Assembly (NCBI GenBank): GCA_910584685.1
Contig: CAJUAO010000015.1
Span: forward strand, 1 to 64,000
Reading direction: 5' to 3'
Length of the DNA stretch: 64,000 bases
Source of the DNA: an uncultured Lachnospiraceae bacterium
GTDB lineage: Bacteria; Bacillota; Clostridia; Lachnospirales; Lachnospiraceae
In this document: in pieces, positions 15,570 to 24,452 of the stretch
How positions within the stretch are numbered: the first letter of the stretch is position 1
How the letters are laid out: the number at the start of each line of letters is the position of its first letter
Translations under genes and position numbers: made by a program
Notes under the pieces: model-generated
Told to the model about the DNA's origin: nothing
What the model saw: the letters and a program-made list of their open reading frames with translations, nothing else
Databases searched by the model: none

Positions 15570-17438
15570 ATGTTTTTTAGGAACGTAAACAGCAGGGTGA
15601 AAAGAAATATTGCTAAAATCATGGCGGGTGTAACGGCAGCATCAGCTATTATGGGTTTTGGTATGCATCAGGTTTACGGCGGCAATGAAACAACACTTGA
15701 AGATATTTTGGGAAATCTGTATCCGTATGGAATTGTTGCTAACGAGCTTGACATATCATCGGATTTAGAGTCGAATTTTGCAACTAATGTACTTTATGTT
15801 TCAGGACACGCTACAGGAAATGCGGCAGGAAGAATGACTAATGTAGGCGGAGTGATGTATGCCAGAGAGATAAGAAGCGCAAGCGAAAAGTGGTCGGATG
15901 AGGATTGGGCTTCCTATGGCGATTTAAAGATTCGCTCAGGCAATTACATTATTACAGGAGAGGACTACAAGAGAGTAAACGATGGAACACGGCAGATAGA
16001 TAATCAGTATTACTGGTGGAAAAACGAGACAGGTAAAATTACCATAAACGACGAAATGTCAAAGCAGCTTCAAATAGTAAATGACGCTGATTACTTAAAT
16101 ATAACGGAAGAGAAGAAAAGAGTTTTAAGCATACTTAACAGCCTTGAGATAGATGCAGGCAAGGAGGAATTTACAGACGGTATTATAGACGTCACTGATT
16201 TCAGAAAGGGTATTGTAACAGTAAACTATGATATTACAAACGGCGTAAACAATAATCTTACAGTTAAAAAGAACAGTGACCAGCTTCTTGTCATCAATGC
16301 CATAAGCGGTAAGAATACCGTAAATGACAGTAATATGGTTGCAAAATACCTGCTTTCCGTAGACGGAGGAGAAGCAAAGGCTACCCTTGATAATATGGAG
16401 GCACATAAGGTTATATGGAACTTTGGCATATATAAGGGAAAGCTTACCTTAGGCGACAACGGCGGTGTGTTTGTAGCACCAAATGCAAAGATTACAAACT
16501 GCGGTACATCCAGCGGATATCTTATAGCAGGCTCATTCAGCAACAGCAGCGGTGAATGGCATCACTGGAATAACAGTCTTAAGGAAGAGACAACAGCAGA
16601 AACTTCATCAACCGATATAAAAGACAAGGAAACAACAACGGAGCAGCCACCAGCAACAGTACCGGTTGATAATGGAACAACGGAGCAGCCGCCAGCAACA
16701 GTACCGGTTGATAATGGAACAACGGAGCAGCCGCCGACAACAGTACCGAACGAGAATGGCACGACAGTACCAAATGAAAACGGAACAACAGAGCAGCCGC
16801 CAACAACAGTACCGGTTGACAACGGAACAACAGAGCAGCCACCTACAACAGTGCCGGTTGATAATGGAACAACGGAGCAGCCACCGACGACAGTGCCGGT
16901 TGACAACGGAACAACGGAGCAGCCGCCGACAACAGTACCGAACGAGAATGGCACGACAGTACCAAATGAAAACGGAACAACAGAGCAGCTGCCAACAACA
17001 GTACCGAATGAAAATGGCACAACGGAGCAGCCACCGGCGACAGTACCGAATGAAAATGGCACAACAGAGCAGCCAACAACAACGGATGAGGTTATACATA
17101 TTACAGACAGGGTTCCAAATGAGAACAACACAACAATACCACAGGATACAAAGCCTGAGGAGACTCAGACCTCACCGGAGGAAATTGTTGACATAAACGG
17201 CGAGCCGCCTCTTGGCAATGACCCAACCACTGATAATGAAAAAGACCCGTCTAAGGAGGAGCCGACAACAGAATATGACCCGGACGAGGAGTTGATTCAG
17301 ATTGATGATTTAATACCTCTTGGAGCTCCGCAGACAGGCGACCACAGCAGAATATATCTGTATATTGCCTTAGCCGCAGCGGCATTGGGAATTTCAATAT
17401 TGTCAGTTGTATTAGGAAAGAAGAAGGATAAAAAATAA
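15570..17438 (+). CDS. Wall-anchored repeat surface protein, choice-of-anchor-A-like
   Basis: The 622-aa protein starts at ATG 15570 behind AAAAGGAGAA. A signal peptide (positively charged NVNSRVKR, then a hydrophobic stretch to about residue 37) is followed by a globular region of about 300 residues. Its features (YGIVANELDI, LESNFATNVLYVSG, VIWNFGIYKG, VAPNAKITNCG, LIAGSFSNSSGEWHHW) resemble choice-of-anchor A domains. Then come a Thr/Pro stalk of 14-residue repeats, an acidic Thr-rich region, a sortase-type signal APQTGD, a hydrophobic helix and a KKKDKK tail. It should sit in the cell wall with the head projected; ligand unknown. It is monocistronic, with a strong terminator behind it. 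Confidence 0.75.
   Translation: MFFRNVNSRVKRNIAKIMAGVTAASAIMGFGMHQVYGGNETTLEDILGNLYPYGIVANELDISSDLESNFATNVLYVSGHATGNAAGRMTNVGGVMYAREIRSASEKWSDEDWASYGDLKIRSGNYIITGEDYKRVNDGTRQIDNQYYWWKNETGKITINDEMSKQLQIVNDADYLNITEEKKRVLSILNSLEIDAGKEEFTDGIIDVTDFRKGIVTVNYDITNGVNNNLTVKKNSDQLLVINAISGKNTVNDSNMVAKYLLSVDGGEAKATLDNMEAHKVIWNFGIYKGKLTLGDNGGVFVAPNAKITNCGTSSGYLIAGSFSNSSGEWHHWNNSLKEETTAETSSTDIKDKETTTEQPPATVPVDNGTTEQPPATVPVDNGTTEQPPTTVPNENGTTVPNENGTTEQPPTTVPVDNGTTEQPPTTVPVDNGTTEQPPTTVPVDNGTTEQPPTTVPNENGTTVPNENGTTEQLPTTVPNENGTTEQPPATVPNENGTTEQPTTTDEVIHITDRVPNENNTTIPQDTKPEETQTSPEEIVDINGEPPLGNDPTTDNEKDPSKEEPTTEYDPDEELIQIDDLIPLGAPQTGDHSRIYLYIALAAAALGISILSVVLGKKKDKK
16635..17060 (+). repeat. 42-bp coding tandem repeat (TTEQPPxTVPxxNG)
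   Basis: There are nine full 14-codon units and two shortened 8-codon units (TTVPNENG), in frame, encoding the Thr/Pro stalk of the surface protein; a partial unit follows at 17061. The segments starting at 16719 and 16911 are identical over about 96 bp except for one base, so the array was enlarged by copying a block 192 bp long. Copy number is likely variable between strains. Confidence 0.93.
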
Positions 17439-17492
17439 GCCTGTTTTATAAATTAAAGAGATTTATAAAAAGTTCTAATATTTATTATGGAT

Positions 17493-17522
17493 AAAAAAGA
17501 GTGTTGAAAAACACTCTTTTTT
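17493..17522 (+). terminator. Rho-independent terminator after the surface-protein gene
   Basis: AAAAAAGAGTGTT (17493-17505), loop gaaa, AACACTCTTTTTT (17510-17522): a 13-bp perfect stem whose A/T ends give U-tracts in both directions. Confidence 0.93.
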
Positions 17523-17582
17523 ATGTCATACTAGAGAACAGACTTAAGGATATGCAAAAAGAAAGGTAATATAGGTTAAAAA

Positions 17583-18539
17583 ATGAAATGGAATAAATAT
17601 ACTTTAAAGACAACTACCATGGCAACAGACTTAGTCGGCAGTATGCTGATGGAGCTTGGTATAGACGGTATAGAGATAAAGGATAATATTCCCCTGTCAC
17701 AGGAGGATAAAAAGAAAATGTTTATAGATTTTCTTCCGGAGCTTCCGGAGGATAAGGGAGAGGCATTCTTAAGCTTTTATATGGAGGAGTCGGAGAACGA
17801 GGCGTTAAAGCTTAAGGAAATACGTGAGGGACTTATTGAGCTTAAGAACTTTACTGACGTTGGAGAATGTAGCATAGAAAAGGAAGTGACGGAGGATAAG
17901 GACTGGCTCAATAACTGGAAGCAGTATTTTAAGTCCTTTACGGTAGACGATATAGTTATAAAGCCTACGTGGGAGGAAATAAAAGAGGAATATAAGGGAA
18001 AGCTTTTAATTGAGATAGACCCGGGCATAGCCTTTGGTACAGGAATGCATGAAACCACGCAGCTTTGTATAAGACAGCTAAAAAAGTATGTAAAGAATAA
18101 TACCAACATACTTGACGTAGGCTGCGGAAGCGGTATATTGTCAATAGCTGCGTTAAAGCTTGGAGCCAAATCAGCAGTAGGCATAGATATAGATGAAAAC
18201 GCCGTAACCGCCTCTTACGAAAATCTTAAGGTGAATAAGCTTTCAGAGGAAAGCTGCAGGGTATATTCAGGAAATATACTTGAGAATAAGGAGCTTAGGG
18301 ACAGGGCAGGCTATGAGCGCTATGATATAGTGGTGGCAAATATATTGGCTGATGTTCTCATGCCCTTGTCTGATATTGCCCATGAGCATTTAAAGAAGGG
18401 TGGGTATTTTATCACATCAGGCATTATAGATACAAAGGAAGAGGAGGTAGTTAAAAAAATAGAAGCTAACCCCCGGTTTGAAATAGTAGAAGTGACAAGA
18501 CAGAATGAATGGTCAAGCGTTACGGCAAGACGGATATAA
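17583..18539 (+). CDS. prmA: Ribosomal protein L11 methyltransferase
   Basis: The 318-aa protein has an N-terminal substrate-recognition domain and a C-terminal Rossmann SAM domain with LDVGCGSGILSIAALKLG and the acidic VGIDID of motif II; GTGMHETTQLC is typical of PrmA. It trimethylates Lys and N-terminal residues of ribosomal protein L11. It opens a prmA-rsmE-cysteine desulfurase-thiI run with 18, 4 and -1 bp gaps. The ribosome site is unremarkable (aaaggtaatataggtt), and no clear promoter is seen in the 60 bp after the upstream terminator. Confidence 0.95.
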   Translation: MKWNKYTLKTTTMATDLVGSMLMELGIDGIEIKDNIPLSQEDKKKMFIDFLPELPEDKGEAFLSFYMEESENEALKLKEIREGLIELKNFTDVGECSIEKEVTEDKDWLNNWKQYFKSFTVDDIVIKPTWEEIKEEYKGKLLIEIDPGIAFGTGMHETTQLCIRQLKKYVKNNTNILDVGCGSGILSIAALKLGAKSAVGIDIDENAVTASYENLKVNKLSEESCRVYSGNILENKELRDRAGYERYDIVVANILADVLMPLSDIAHEHLKKGGYFITSGIIDTKEEEVVKKIEANPRFEIVEVTRQNEWSSVTARRI

Positions 18540-18557
18540 TAATAAAAGAGGTAAAAG

Positions 18558-19295
18558 ATGCATCATTTTTTTGCAGAGGAAAAAAACATAGACAACGGCT
18601 TTATCACTATTAAAGGCAGTGATGTAAACCACATTAAAAATGTCCTTAGAATGAAAAAGGGGGAGGAGCTTCTTATAAGCAACGGCGCGGATAAGGATTA
18701 CTATTGTAAGATAGACGAAATTTCTAATGATGAGATAAGGGCAAAAATATATGATATTGATAAGGTGGGAAATGAGCTTGACACAGAGTTTTATCTCTTT
18801 CAGTGTCTGCCAAAGGGCGACAAAATGGAGCTTATTATCCAGAAGGCAGTGGAGCTTGGAGTAAGGGAGATTATTCCTGTAGCATCAAAGCGAGCCATAG
18901 TTAAGCTTGATGAAAAGAAAGCTGATTCAAAGGTAAAGCGGTGGAACTTAATATCTGAGAGCGCCGCTAAGCAGTCAGGCAGAATTATTATACCAAAGGT
19001 AAAAAAGCCCATGACCTTTGGGGAAGCCGTAAAGTATACAGAAAATATGGATATGTCAATTATTCCCTATGAGAATTATAAGGATATGAATGAGACAAGG
19101 AAGATTATAGATAAAATGCAGCCGGGAATGAGGATAGGTATTTTTATCGGACCGGAGGGAGGCTTTGACGAGGGTGAAATTGAGGCGGCGGTAAAAGCCG
19201 GCATAGAAAGAATTTCATTAGGAAGAAGAATACTCAGAACAGAAACTGCAGGTATGGCCATATTGTCCGTATTAATGTTTAAGATGGAAAGGTAA
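18558..19295 (+). CDS. rsmE: 16S rRNA m3U1498 methyltransferase
   Basis: The 245-aa SPOUT enzyme has the N-terminal PUA-like part (HHFFAEEKNID) and the C-terminal knot with GPEGGFDEGEIEAA and SLGRRILRTETAGM, the SAM-binding signatures of RsmE. It methylates N3 of U1498 in 16S rRNA. AAAGAGG lies before the ATG. Adjacency to prmA is the common Bacillota arrangement and puts two translation-apparatus methylases in one operon. Confidence 0.95.
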   Translation: MHHFFAEEKNIDNGFITIKGSDVNHIKNVLRMKKGEELLISNGADKDYYCKIDEISNDEIRAKIYDIDKVGNELDTEFYLFQCLPKGDKMELIIQKAVELGVREIIPVASKRAIVKLDEKKADSKVKRWNLISESAAKQSGRIIIPKVKKPMTFGEAVKYTENMDMSIIPYENYKDMNETRKIIDKMQPGMRIGIFIGPEGGFDEGEIEAAVKAGIERISLGRRILRTETAGMAILSVLMFKMER

Positions 19296-19299
19296 GAAG

Positions 19300-20454
19300 A
19301 TGGAAGCGTACTTAGATAATTCAGCTACTACAAAAGTATCAGAAGGGGTAAAAGATATAGTTGTAAAAACCATGACGGAGGACTTTGGCAATCCGTCGTC
19401 CCTTCATATGAAGGGTATAGAGGCAGAAAAATACTTAAGGGCTGCAAGGGAAATAATAGCCAAGGCTTTAAAGGCGGCGGAGAAGGAAATTATATTTACC
19501 TCAGGAGGTACGGAGGCAAACAATATGGCCCTTATAGGCATTGCAGAGGCTTATAAGAGAGCAGGCAGGCATATTGTCACCACAGCCATAGAGCATGCAA
19601 GCGTTCTTTCTACCATGAAATATCTTGAGGAGCAGGGCTACAGCGTTACATACCTTAATGTGGATAAGTCGGGAAGGATAGATATAAATGAGCTGAAAAA
19701 TGCAATTACAGATGAAACCATACTTGTGTCCGTAATGTATGTAAACAATGAGATAGGCGCTGTAGAGCCTATAGAGGAGATTGGAAAAATAATAAAGGAA
19801 AGAAATCAGGATACCATATTTCATGTGGATGCCATACAGGCCTTCGGTAAATATAAGATATATCCTAAGAAGCTTAAGATAGACGCTTTGAGCGTAAGCG
19901 GCCATAAGATACACGGGCCAAAGGGAATCGGGTTTTTATATGTGTCCGATAAGGTAAAGATAAGGCCTATTATGCATGGAGGAGGCCAGCAGAGAGGTCT
20001 TCGTTCAGGAACCGATAACGTTCCGGGAATAGCAGGTATGGGACAGGCTGTTAAGGAAGCCTATACAGATATGGAGACAAAGGCAAATAAAATGCGTGAG
20101 CTTAGGAATTATCTTACAGACAGTTTACTTAAGCTGCCGGATGTAAGGATAAACAGCGGCAGGGAGGCTGAAGGAGCTCCTAATATAGTAAGCGTTTCAT
20201 TTATAGGAGTGAGAAGCGAGGTTATGCTCCACGCCTTGGAGGAAAAGGGTGTATACGTGTCGTCAGGCTCGGCGTGCTCGTCAAATAAGCCGGGGGTAAG
20301 CCCAACCCTTAAGGCCATAGGGATTGACAGGGAGGCGCTTGATTCAACCCTTCGTTTCAGCCTTTGCCCCGCCACAACAAAGGAAGAGGCGGATTATGCC
20401 ATAGAAGCGGTTAAGGAGCTATTGCCAAAACTTAGAATATTAAGGAGAAAATAA
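19300..20454 (+). CDS. Cysteine desulfurase (NifS/NifZ type)
   Basis: The 384-aa PLP enzyme has the PLP lysine Lys203 in SGHKIHGPKG, the PLP-contact His in IEHASV and the catalytic Cys326 in SSGSACSSNKPG. It takes sulfur from cysteine as a persulfide. Its stop overlaps the thiI start by one base, the same pairing as the dedicated NifZ desulfurase with ThiI in Bacillus, so its main job is likely sulfur donation for 4-thiouridine in tRNA, and not Fe-S cluster assembly, for which scaffold genes would be expected. iscS is an alternative name. Confidence 0.93.
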   Translation: MEAYLDNSATTKVSEGVKDIVVKTMTEDFGNPSSLHMKGIEAEKYLRAAREIIAKALKAAEKEIIFTSGGTEANNMALIGIAEAYKRAGRHIVTTAIEHASVLSTMKYLEEQGYSVTYLNVDKSGRIDINELKNAITDETILVSVMYVNNEIGAVEPIEEIGKIIKERNQDTIFHVDAIQAFGKYKIYPKKLKIDALSVSGHKIHGPKGIGFLYVSDKVKIRPIMHGGGQQRGLRSGTDNVPGIAGMGQAVKEAYTDMETKANKMRELRNYLTDSLLKLPDVRINSGREAEGAPNIVSVSFIGVRSEVMLHALEEKGVYVSSGSACSSNKPGVSPTLKAIGIDREALDSTLRFSLCPATTKEEADYAIEAVKELLPKLRILRRK

Positions 20455-21632
20455 TGGAATTCAGGTCATTTTTAATAAAATATGCGGAGATAGGCGTTAA
20501 GGGAAAAAATAAATATATTTTTGAGGATGCCCTTGTAAAACAGATAAATATTGCCTTGAAAAAGGATGTTGGACAGTTTAAGGTATACAGAGAGGTGGGA
20601 AGAATATATGTAGACGTCTTTGATGATTATGACGATGACGACGTTATACAGGCATTAAAGAAGGTTTTTGGAATCGTGGGAATATGCCCTTTAGTTAAGA
20701 TAGAGGATAATGGCTGGGAGGAGCTTAAGGAGCAGGTTATCAGCTATATGAGGCAGGTATATGGAAATAAGGAGCTTACCTTTAAGGTAAACGCCAGAAG
20801 AGCCAGAAAAAATTATGAAAAGACATCTGTGGAGATAAATATGGATATGGGTGAGGCTATCCTTGACGCCTTTCCAAGGTATTCGGTTGATGTACATCAT
20901 CCGGAGGTGCTGCTTAATATAGAGATAAGAAATCATATAAATATATATTCAGAGACAATACCGGGTCTTGGAGGAATGCCGACGGGAACGGCGGGAAAGG
21001 CAATGCTTCTTTTGTCAGGAGGAATAGACAGCCCTGTGGCAGGATATATGATAGCAAGAAGGGGCGTTCAGCTTGAGGCAGTATACTTTCACGCACCTCC
21101 TTATACCTCAGAAAGGGCAAAGCAGAAGGTTTTAGACCTTGCAAAGGTTATCGCCTCATACGCAGGACCCATAAAAATAAACGTGGTAAATTTTGCTGAC
21201 GTTCAGGTGTATATATATGAAAATTGTCCTCACGAGGAGCTTACCATTATAATGAAAAGAGTCATGTATAAGATAGCAGAGCATTTTGCAAGGGAAAGAG
21301 GCTGTCTCGGACTGGTGACAGGAGAAAGCATAGGTCAGGTTTCAAGTCAGACCATGGAGTCTCTTGCTGTTATTAATAATGTGTGTACTATGCCTGTGTA
21401 CAGGCCTGTGGCGGCATTTGACAAACAGGATATTATAGATATAGCCGTAAGGATAGGAACCTATGATATATCTATACAGCCCTTTGAGGACTGCTGTACT
21501 ACCTTTGTGGCAAAGCATCCTGTTACAAAGCCGACACTTAAGGCAATAGAAAAATCAGAGAAAAAACTGGAAGGAATAGATGAGCTTATAAGGGAAGCTA
21601 TTGAAAATACAGAGGTAATAACGGTACAATAA
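20454..21632 (+). CDS. thiI: tRNA 4-thiouridine synthetase ThiI
   Basis: The 392-aa protein has a ferredoxin-like and THUMP N-terminal part and a PP-loop ATPase (LLSGGIDSPVAGYM, about residues 183-196). It makes s4U8 in tRNA by adenylating U8 before sulfur transfer. It ends without the C-terminal rhodanese domain of the E. coli enzyme, the usual short Gram-positive form, which receives persulfide straight from the partner desulfurase encoded directly upstream. The start codon overlaps the upstream stop. A strong bidirectional terminator follows. Confidence 0.95.
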   Translation: MEFRSFLIKYAEIGVKGKNKYIFEDALVKQINIALKKDVGQFKVYREVGRIYVDVFDDYDDDDVIQALKKVFGIVGICPLVKIEDNGWEELKEQVISYMRQVYGNKELTFKVNARRARKNYEKTSVEINMDMGEAILDAFPRYSVDVHHPEVLLNIEIRNHINIYSETIPGLGGMPTGTAGKAMLLLSGGIDSPVAGYMIARRGVQLEAVYFHAPPYTSERAKQKVLDLAKVIASYAGPIKINVVNFADVQVYIYENCPHEELTIIMKRVMYKIAEHFARERGCLGLVTGESIGQVSSQTMESLAVINNVCTMPVYRPVAAFDKQDIIDIAVRIGTYDISIQPFEDCCTTFVAKHPVTKPTLKAIEKSEKKLEGIDELIREAIENTEVITVQ

Positions 21633-21635
21633 AAA

Positions 21636-21659
21636 AGGCGCCGCATGGCAGCGGCGCTT
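21636..21659. terminator. Bidirectional terminator thiI / HPr-like
   Basis: GCGCCGC (21638-21644), loop atggca, GCGGCGC (21651-21657), flanked by A-run and TTAAATAA. It lies between two convergent genes and can serve both. Confidence 0.85.
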
Positions 21660-21672
21660 AAATAATCATAAA

Positions 21673-21906
21673 TTATACTATGTAAGGCTTTAAAACTTCC
21701 AATATATCATCGATAGAAGATGCGTCAGCATGTATGCATAAATCAATAGGCTTTGATAAATCAAGGCTGAATATGCCCATTATAGATTTTGCATCTATAA
21801 CATACCTTCCTGATACTAAATCAAAATCTGTATCAAACTTTGTAATTTCGTTTACAAAAGCCTTAACCTTATCGATTGAGTTTAATGAAATCTGAACTGT
21901 TTTCAT
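21673..21906 (-). CDS. HPr-like / Crh-like protein lacking the active-site His
   Basis: The 77-aa protein has the length and fold pattern of PTS HPr. The Ser46 region is kept (DAKSIMGIFSLDL, compare LKSIMGVMSL of HPr), but where HPr has GIHARP with the phosphotransfer His15 this protein reads LNSIDK, so it cannot carry phosphate in the PTS. Bacillus Crh likewise lost His15 while keeping Ser46 for HPr-kinase and CcpA control, so a regulatory role in carbon catabolite control is a reasonable guess. AAGGAGGG precedes the ATG. It stands alone, divergent from mtaB. Confidence 0.78.
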   Translation of the reverse strand: MKTVQISLNSIDKVKAFVNEITKFDTDFDLVSGRYVIDAKSIMGIFSLDLSKPIDLCIHADASSIDDILEVLKPYIV

Positions 21907-21950
21907 AAAAAATACCCTCCTTAATATTTGTTGTCAAATATGAGGAATAA

Positions 21951-21979
21951 TAAACATAAACCCCATTTGTATATATAAT
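21951..21979 (+). promoter_or_regulatory. Putative promoter of mtaB operon
   Basis: TAAACA (21951-21956), 17 bp, TATAAT (21974-21979), about 75 bp before the mtaB start. The -35 matches four of six consensus bases. Confidence 0.5.
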
Positions 21980-22053
21980 ACTTTTATTCGGGGCAAAAGT
22001 CAATGTAAAATATGTCAAAAAGTAAAAAAAACGGACATGGAAAAGAGGTAAAA

Positions 22054-23400
22054 ATGTACAATAAAAGTAAAAGGGCAGCGTTTCATAATCTGGGCTGCAA
22101 GGTAAATCAATATGAGACTGACGCAATGGCGCAGGCTCTTTGCGAGAGGGGATATGAGATAGTTTTATTTGAAGCTCAGGCAGACGTATATATTATAAAT
22201 ACATGTACCGTAACAAATATTGCAGACAGAAAATCACGCCAGATGCTTCACAGGGCAAGAAAAAGGAATCCGGACGCCATAGTCGTAGCGGTGGGATGCT
22301 ATGCCCAGGAGGCAAAGGAGGAGCTTTTGGCAGATGAAGCCGTAGATATTATCATAGGAAATAATAAAAAAAGCCAGCTTCCTGATATATTGGAAAAATA
22401 TTTTGGAGAGTATAAGGAAAAAGCTTCTAAAATAGCGGTCTGTGAGGATATGTCAAAGGGCTGTCAATATGAAAAAATGCAGATGACCGAGGTGACAGGG
22501 CATACAAGGGCATTTATAAAAATACAGGATGGCTGCAACCAGTTTTGTACATACTGTATTATACCCTATTCAAGAGGAAGAATAAGAAGCAGAGAAATTT
22601 CCGATATAGAGAGGGAGGTTGCTGAGCTTTCAAAAAAAGGATATAAGGAAATTGTGCTTACAGGTATACATTTAAGCTCATATGGAAAGGATTTATGTGA
22701 GGAAAATACAGCGCTTATTGATGTTATAGAAAAATTAAGCGGGATAGACGGCATTGAAAGAATCCGTCTTGGCTCTCTTGAGCAGGGTATTATAACGGAA
22801 GAATTTATGAAAAGGGTAAGGAAAATAAAAAAATTCTGTCCCCATTTCCATCTGTCGCTCCAAAGCGGATGCGCCGGAACCCTTAAGAGAATGAACAGAC
22901 ATTACACCCCTTCAGAGTATATGGAAAAATGCCGTCTTATAAGAAAAAGTTTTGACAATCCTGCCATAACTACAGACGTCATAACAGGCTTTCCCGGGGA
23001 GAGCATGGAGGAATTTAAGGAGACAAAGAGATTTCTTGAAGCTGCGGAATTTGCAGAAATGCATATATTTAAGTATTCAAGGAGAAGGGGAACTAAAGCG
23101 GCTGAAATGGAAAACCAGGTGGACGAAAGGATAAAGTCGGAGAGAAGCGACGAGCTTTTAAGGCTGAATAATGTGCTTAGGGAAAAATACATCAAGAAAT
23201 TTATGGGAAAAACAGCCGATATATTATTTGAGGAAAAAATATTAATAGAAAACGAATCCTATTTTGTCGGCTATACAAGGGAATACGTAAGGGTTGCAGT
23301 AAAGACGGATAAGGATTTAAGGAACAAAATTGTCTGTGTAAAAATTAAATCTCTATTAAATAAAGAAATATTACTTGCACAGATGAATGAAATATATTAG
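22054..23400 (+). CDS. mtaB: tRNA t6A37 methylthiotransferase MtaB
   Basis: The 448-aa radical-SAM methylthiotransferase has the three N-terminal cluster cysteines (NLGCKVNQYE, NTCTVT, VGCYAQ), the SAM cluster CxxxCxxC (GCNQFCTYC) and a C-terminal TRAM-type domain. NLGCKVNQYE is characteristic of MtaB and not MiaB or RimO. It converts t6A37 to ms2t6A37 in tRNAs reading ANN codons. ATG 22054 with AGAGGTAAAA upstream is preferred; a start at 22012 lacks a ribosome site. Confidence 0.93.
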   Translation: MYNKSKRAAFHNLGCKVNQYETDAMAQALCERGYEIVLFEAQADVYIINTCTVTNIADRKSRQMLHRARKRNPDAIVVAVGCYAQEAKEELLADEAVDIIIGNNKKSQLPDILEKYFGEYKEKASKIAVCEDMSKGCQYEKMQMTEVTGHTRAFIKIQDGCNQFCTYCIIPYSRGRIRSREISDIEREVAELSKKGYKEIVLTGIHLSSYGKDLCEENTALIDVIEKLSGIDGIERIRLGSLEQGIITEEFMKRVRKIKKFCPHFHLSLQSGCAGTLKRMNRHYTPSEYMEKCRLIRKSFDNPAITTDVITGFPGESMEEFKETKRFLEAAEFAEMHIFKYSRRRGTKAAEMENQVDERIKSERSDELLRLNNVLREKYIKKFMGKTADILFEEKILIENESYFVGYTREYVRVAVKTDKDLRNKIVCVKIKSLLNKEILLAQMNEIY

Positions 23401-23451
23401 AATATAGATGAAATTATGTGCGTGTATTTGTTACGGCAGAAAGGTTGAGAA

Positions 23452-23712
23452 ATGAGCGATTTAAGTAATACACAATATTTTAAGATAATTCAGGAGCCTC
23501 AAATGGAGGTTGGACAGGTATTAGAGCAGGTATATAAAGCTCTTTCCGAAAAGGGATATAACCCTGTAAATCAGATAGTAGGGTATATTATGTCAGGAGA
23601 CCCGACATATATTACAAGCCACAATAACGCAAGGAGCCTTATTATGAAGGTAGAGAGGGATGAGCTTATTGAGGAGGCCCTTACCTACTACATAAAAAAT
23701 AAGCTTAAATAG
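23452..23712 (+). CDS. ireB: IreB family regulatory phosphoprotein (UPF0297)
   Basis: The 86-aa protein is a close match to the IreB/UPF0297 family (QVYKALSEKGYNPVNQIVGY, GDPTYITSHNNAR). In Enterococcus IreB is phosphorylated on N-terminal threonines by the PASTA kinase IreK and restrains cephalosporin tolerance; one Thr (Thr7) is present near the N-terminus here. AAAGGTTGAG precedes the ATG. It heads the conserved ireB-ruvX-DUF1292 run seen in Bacillota. Confidence 0.93.
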   Translation: MSDLSNTQYFKIIQEPQMEVGQVLEQVYKALSEKGYNPVNQIVGYIMSGDPTYITSHNNARSLIMKVERDELIEEALTYYIKNKLK

Positions 23713-23727
23713 AAAAGGCGGCATTTT

Positions 23728-24162
23728 ATGAGGATAATGGGACTTGACTTTGGCTCAAAGACAGTAGGCGTGGCAGTGTCTGATGAGCTTCTTTATACTG
23801 CCCAGGGCGTAGAGATTATACGCAGGGAATCAGAAAAAAAGATACGAAAAACACTGCAGAGAATAGAGGAACTGGTAAAGCAGTATGATGTGCAGAAGAT
23901 AGTGCTTGGTCTTCCAAAAAATATGAACAATACCATGGGGGACAGGGCAGACAAATCCTTTGAGTTTAAGGAAACCTTAGAGAGAAGATGTAATGTTCCC
24001 GTGATTTTATGGGATGAAAGACTTACTACGGTAGAGGCCCATAAGACAATGACTGCCACAGGCGTCAGAAAAGAGGACAGGGGAAAGTATGTGGACTGCA
24101 TAGCAGCCATGCTTATTTTGCAGGGATATTTAGATTTTGAAAGGAATAGTCAAAATGTTTGA
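23728..24162 (+). CDS. ruvX: Holliday junction resolvase-like RuvX/YqgF
   Basis: The 144-aa RNase H-fold protein starts GLDFGSKTVGVAVSDELL with the first catalytic Asp, has the central LGLPKNMNNTMGDRA, DERLTTVEA with the catalytic Glu, and VDCIAAMLILQGYL with the last Asp. It is the putative Holliday-junction resolvase that also matures pre-16S rRNA ends in some bacteria. It starts 15 bp after ireB and its stop overlaps the next start by 8 bp. Confidence 0.95.
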   Translation: MRIMGLDFGSKTVGVAVSDELLYTAQGVEIIRRESEKKIRKTLQRIEELVKQYDVQKIVLGLPKNMNNTMGDRADKSFEFKETLERRCNVPVILWDERLTTVEAHKTMTATGVRKEDRGKYVDCIAAMLILQGYLDFERNSQNV

Positions 24163-24415
24163 GAAACTTGTATTTACCGGAGAAAACGGTGAGGAGGCAG
24201 AATTTTTTGTGCTTGAGCAGACAAGGGTTAATGGTATAAATTATCTGTTGGTCAGTGATTTGGCGGATGATGAAGAGTCGGAGGCGCTTATTGTAAAGGA
24301 TATATCTAAGGATACTGATGCGGAAGCAATATATGAAATAGTAGAAAATGATGATGAGTTGGAAAGCGTATCAAAAATATTTAATGAACTGTTGGACGAC
24401 ATTGATGTAGAGTGA
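24155..24415 (+). CDS. DUF1292 domain protein (YrzB-like)
   Basis: The 86-aa acidic protein of the DUF1292 family (KLVFTGENGEEAEFFVLEQ, INYLLVSDL) has no known biochemical function; the family is regularly found beside ruvX and ireB. ATG 24155 overlaps the ruvX stop (ATGTTTGA) and has AAAGGAAT 12 bp upstream, so its translation is probably coupled to ruvX. An ATG 18 bp upstream is less likely. Confidence 0.88.
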   Translation: MFEKLVFTGENGEEAEFFVLEQTRVNGINYLLVSDLADDEESEALIVKDISKDTDAEAIYEIVENDDELESVSKIFNELLDDIDVE

Positions 24416-24452
24416 TACATATAAGAATAGAATCAGATTTGGAGGTAGAATT

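Noticed and set aside
16562..17196. Several long frames on both strands in the surface-protein stalk
   Set aside because: The 42-bp repeat lacks stops in many frames; the in-frame product has signal peptide and wall anchor, so the others are repeat artefacts.
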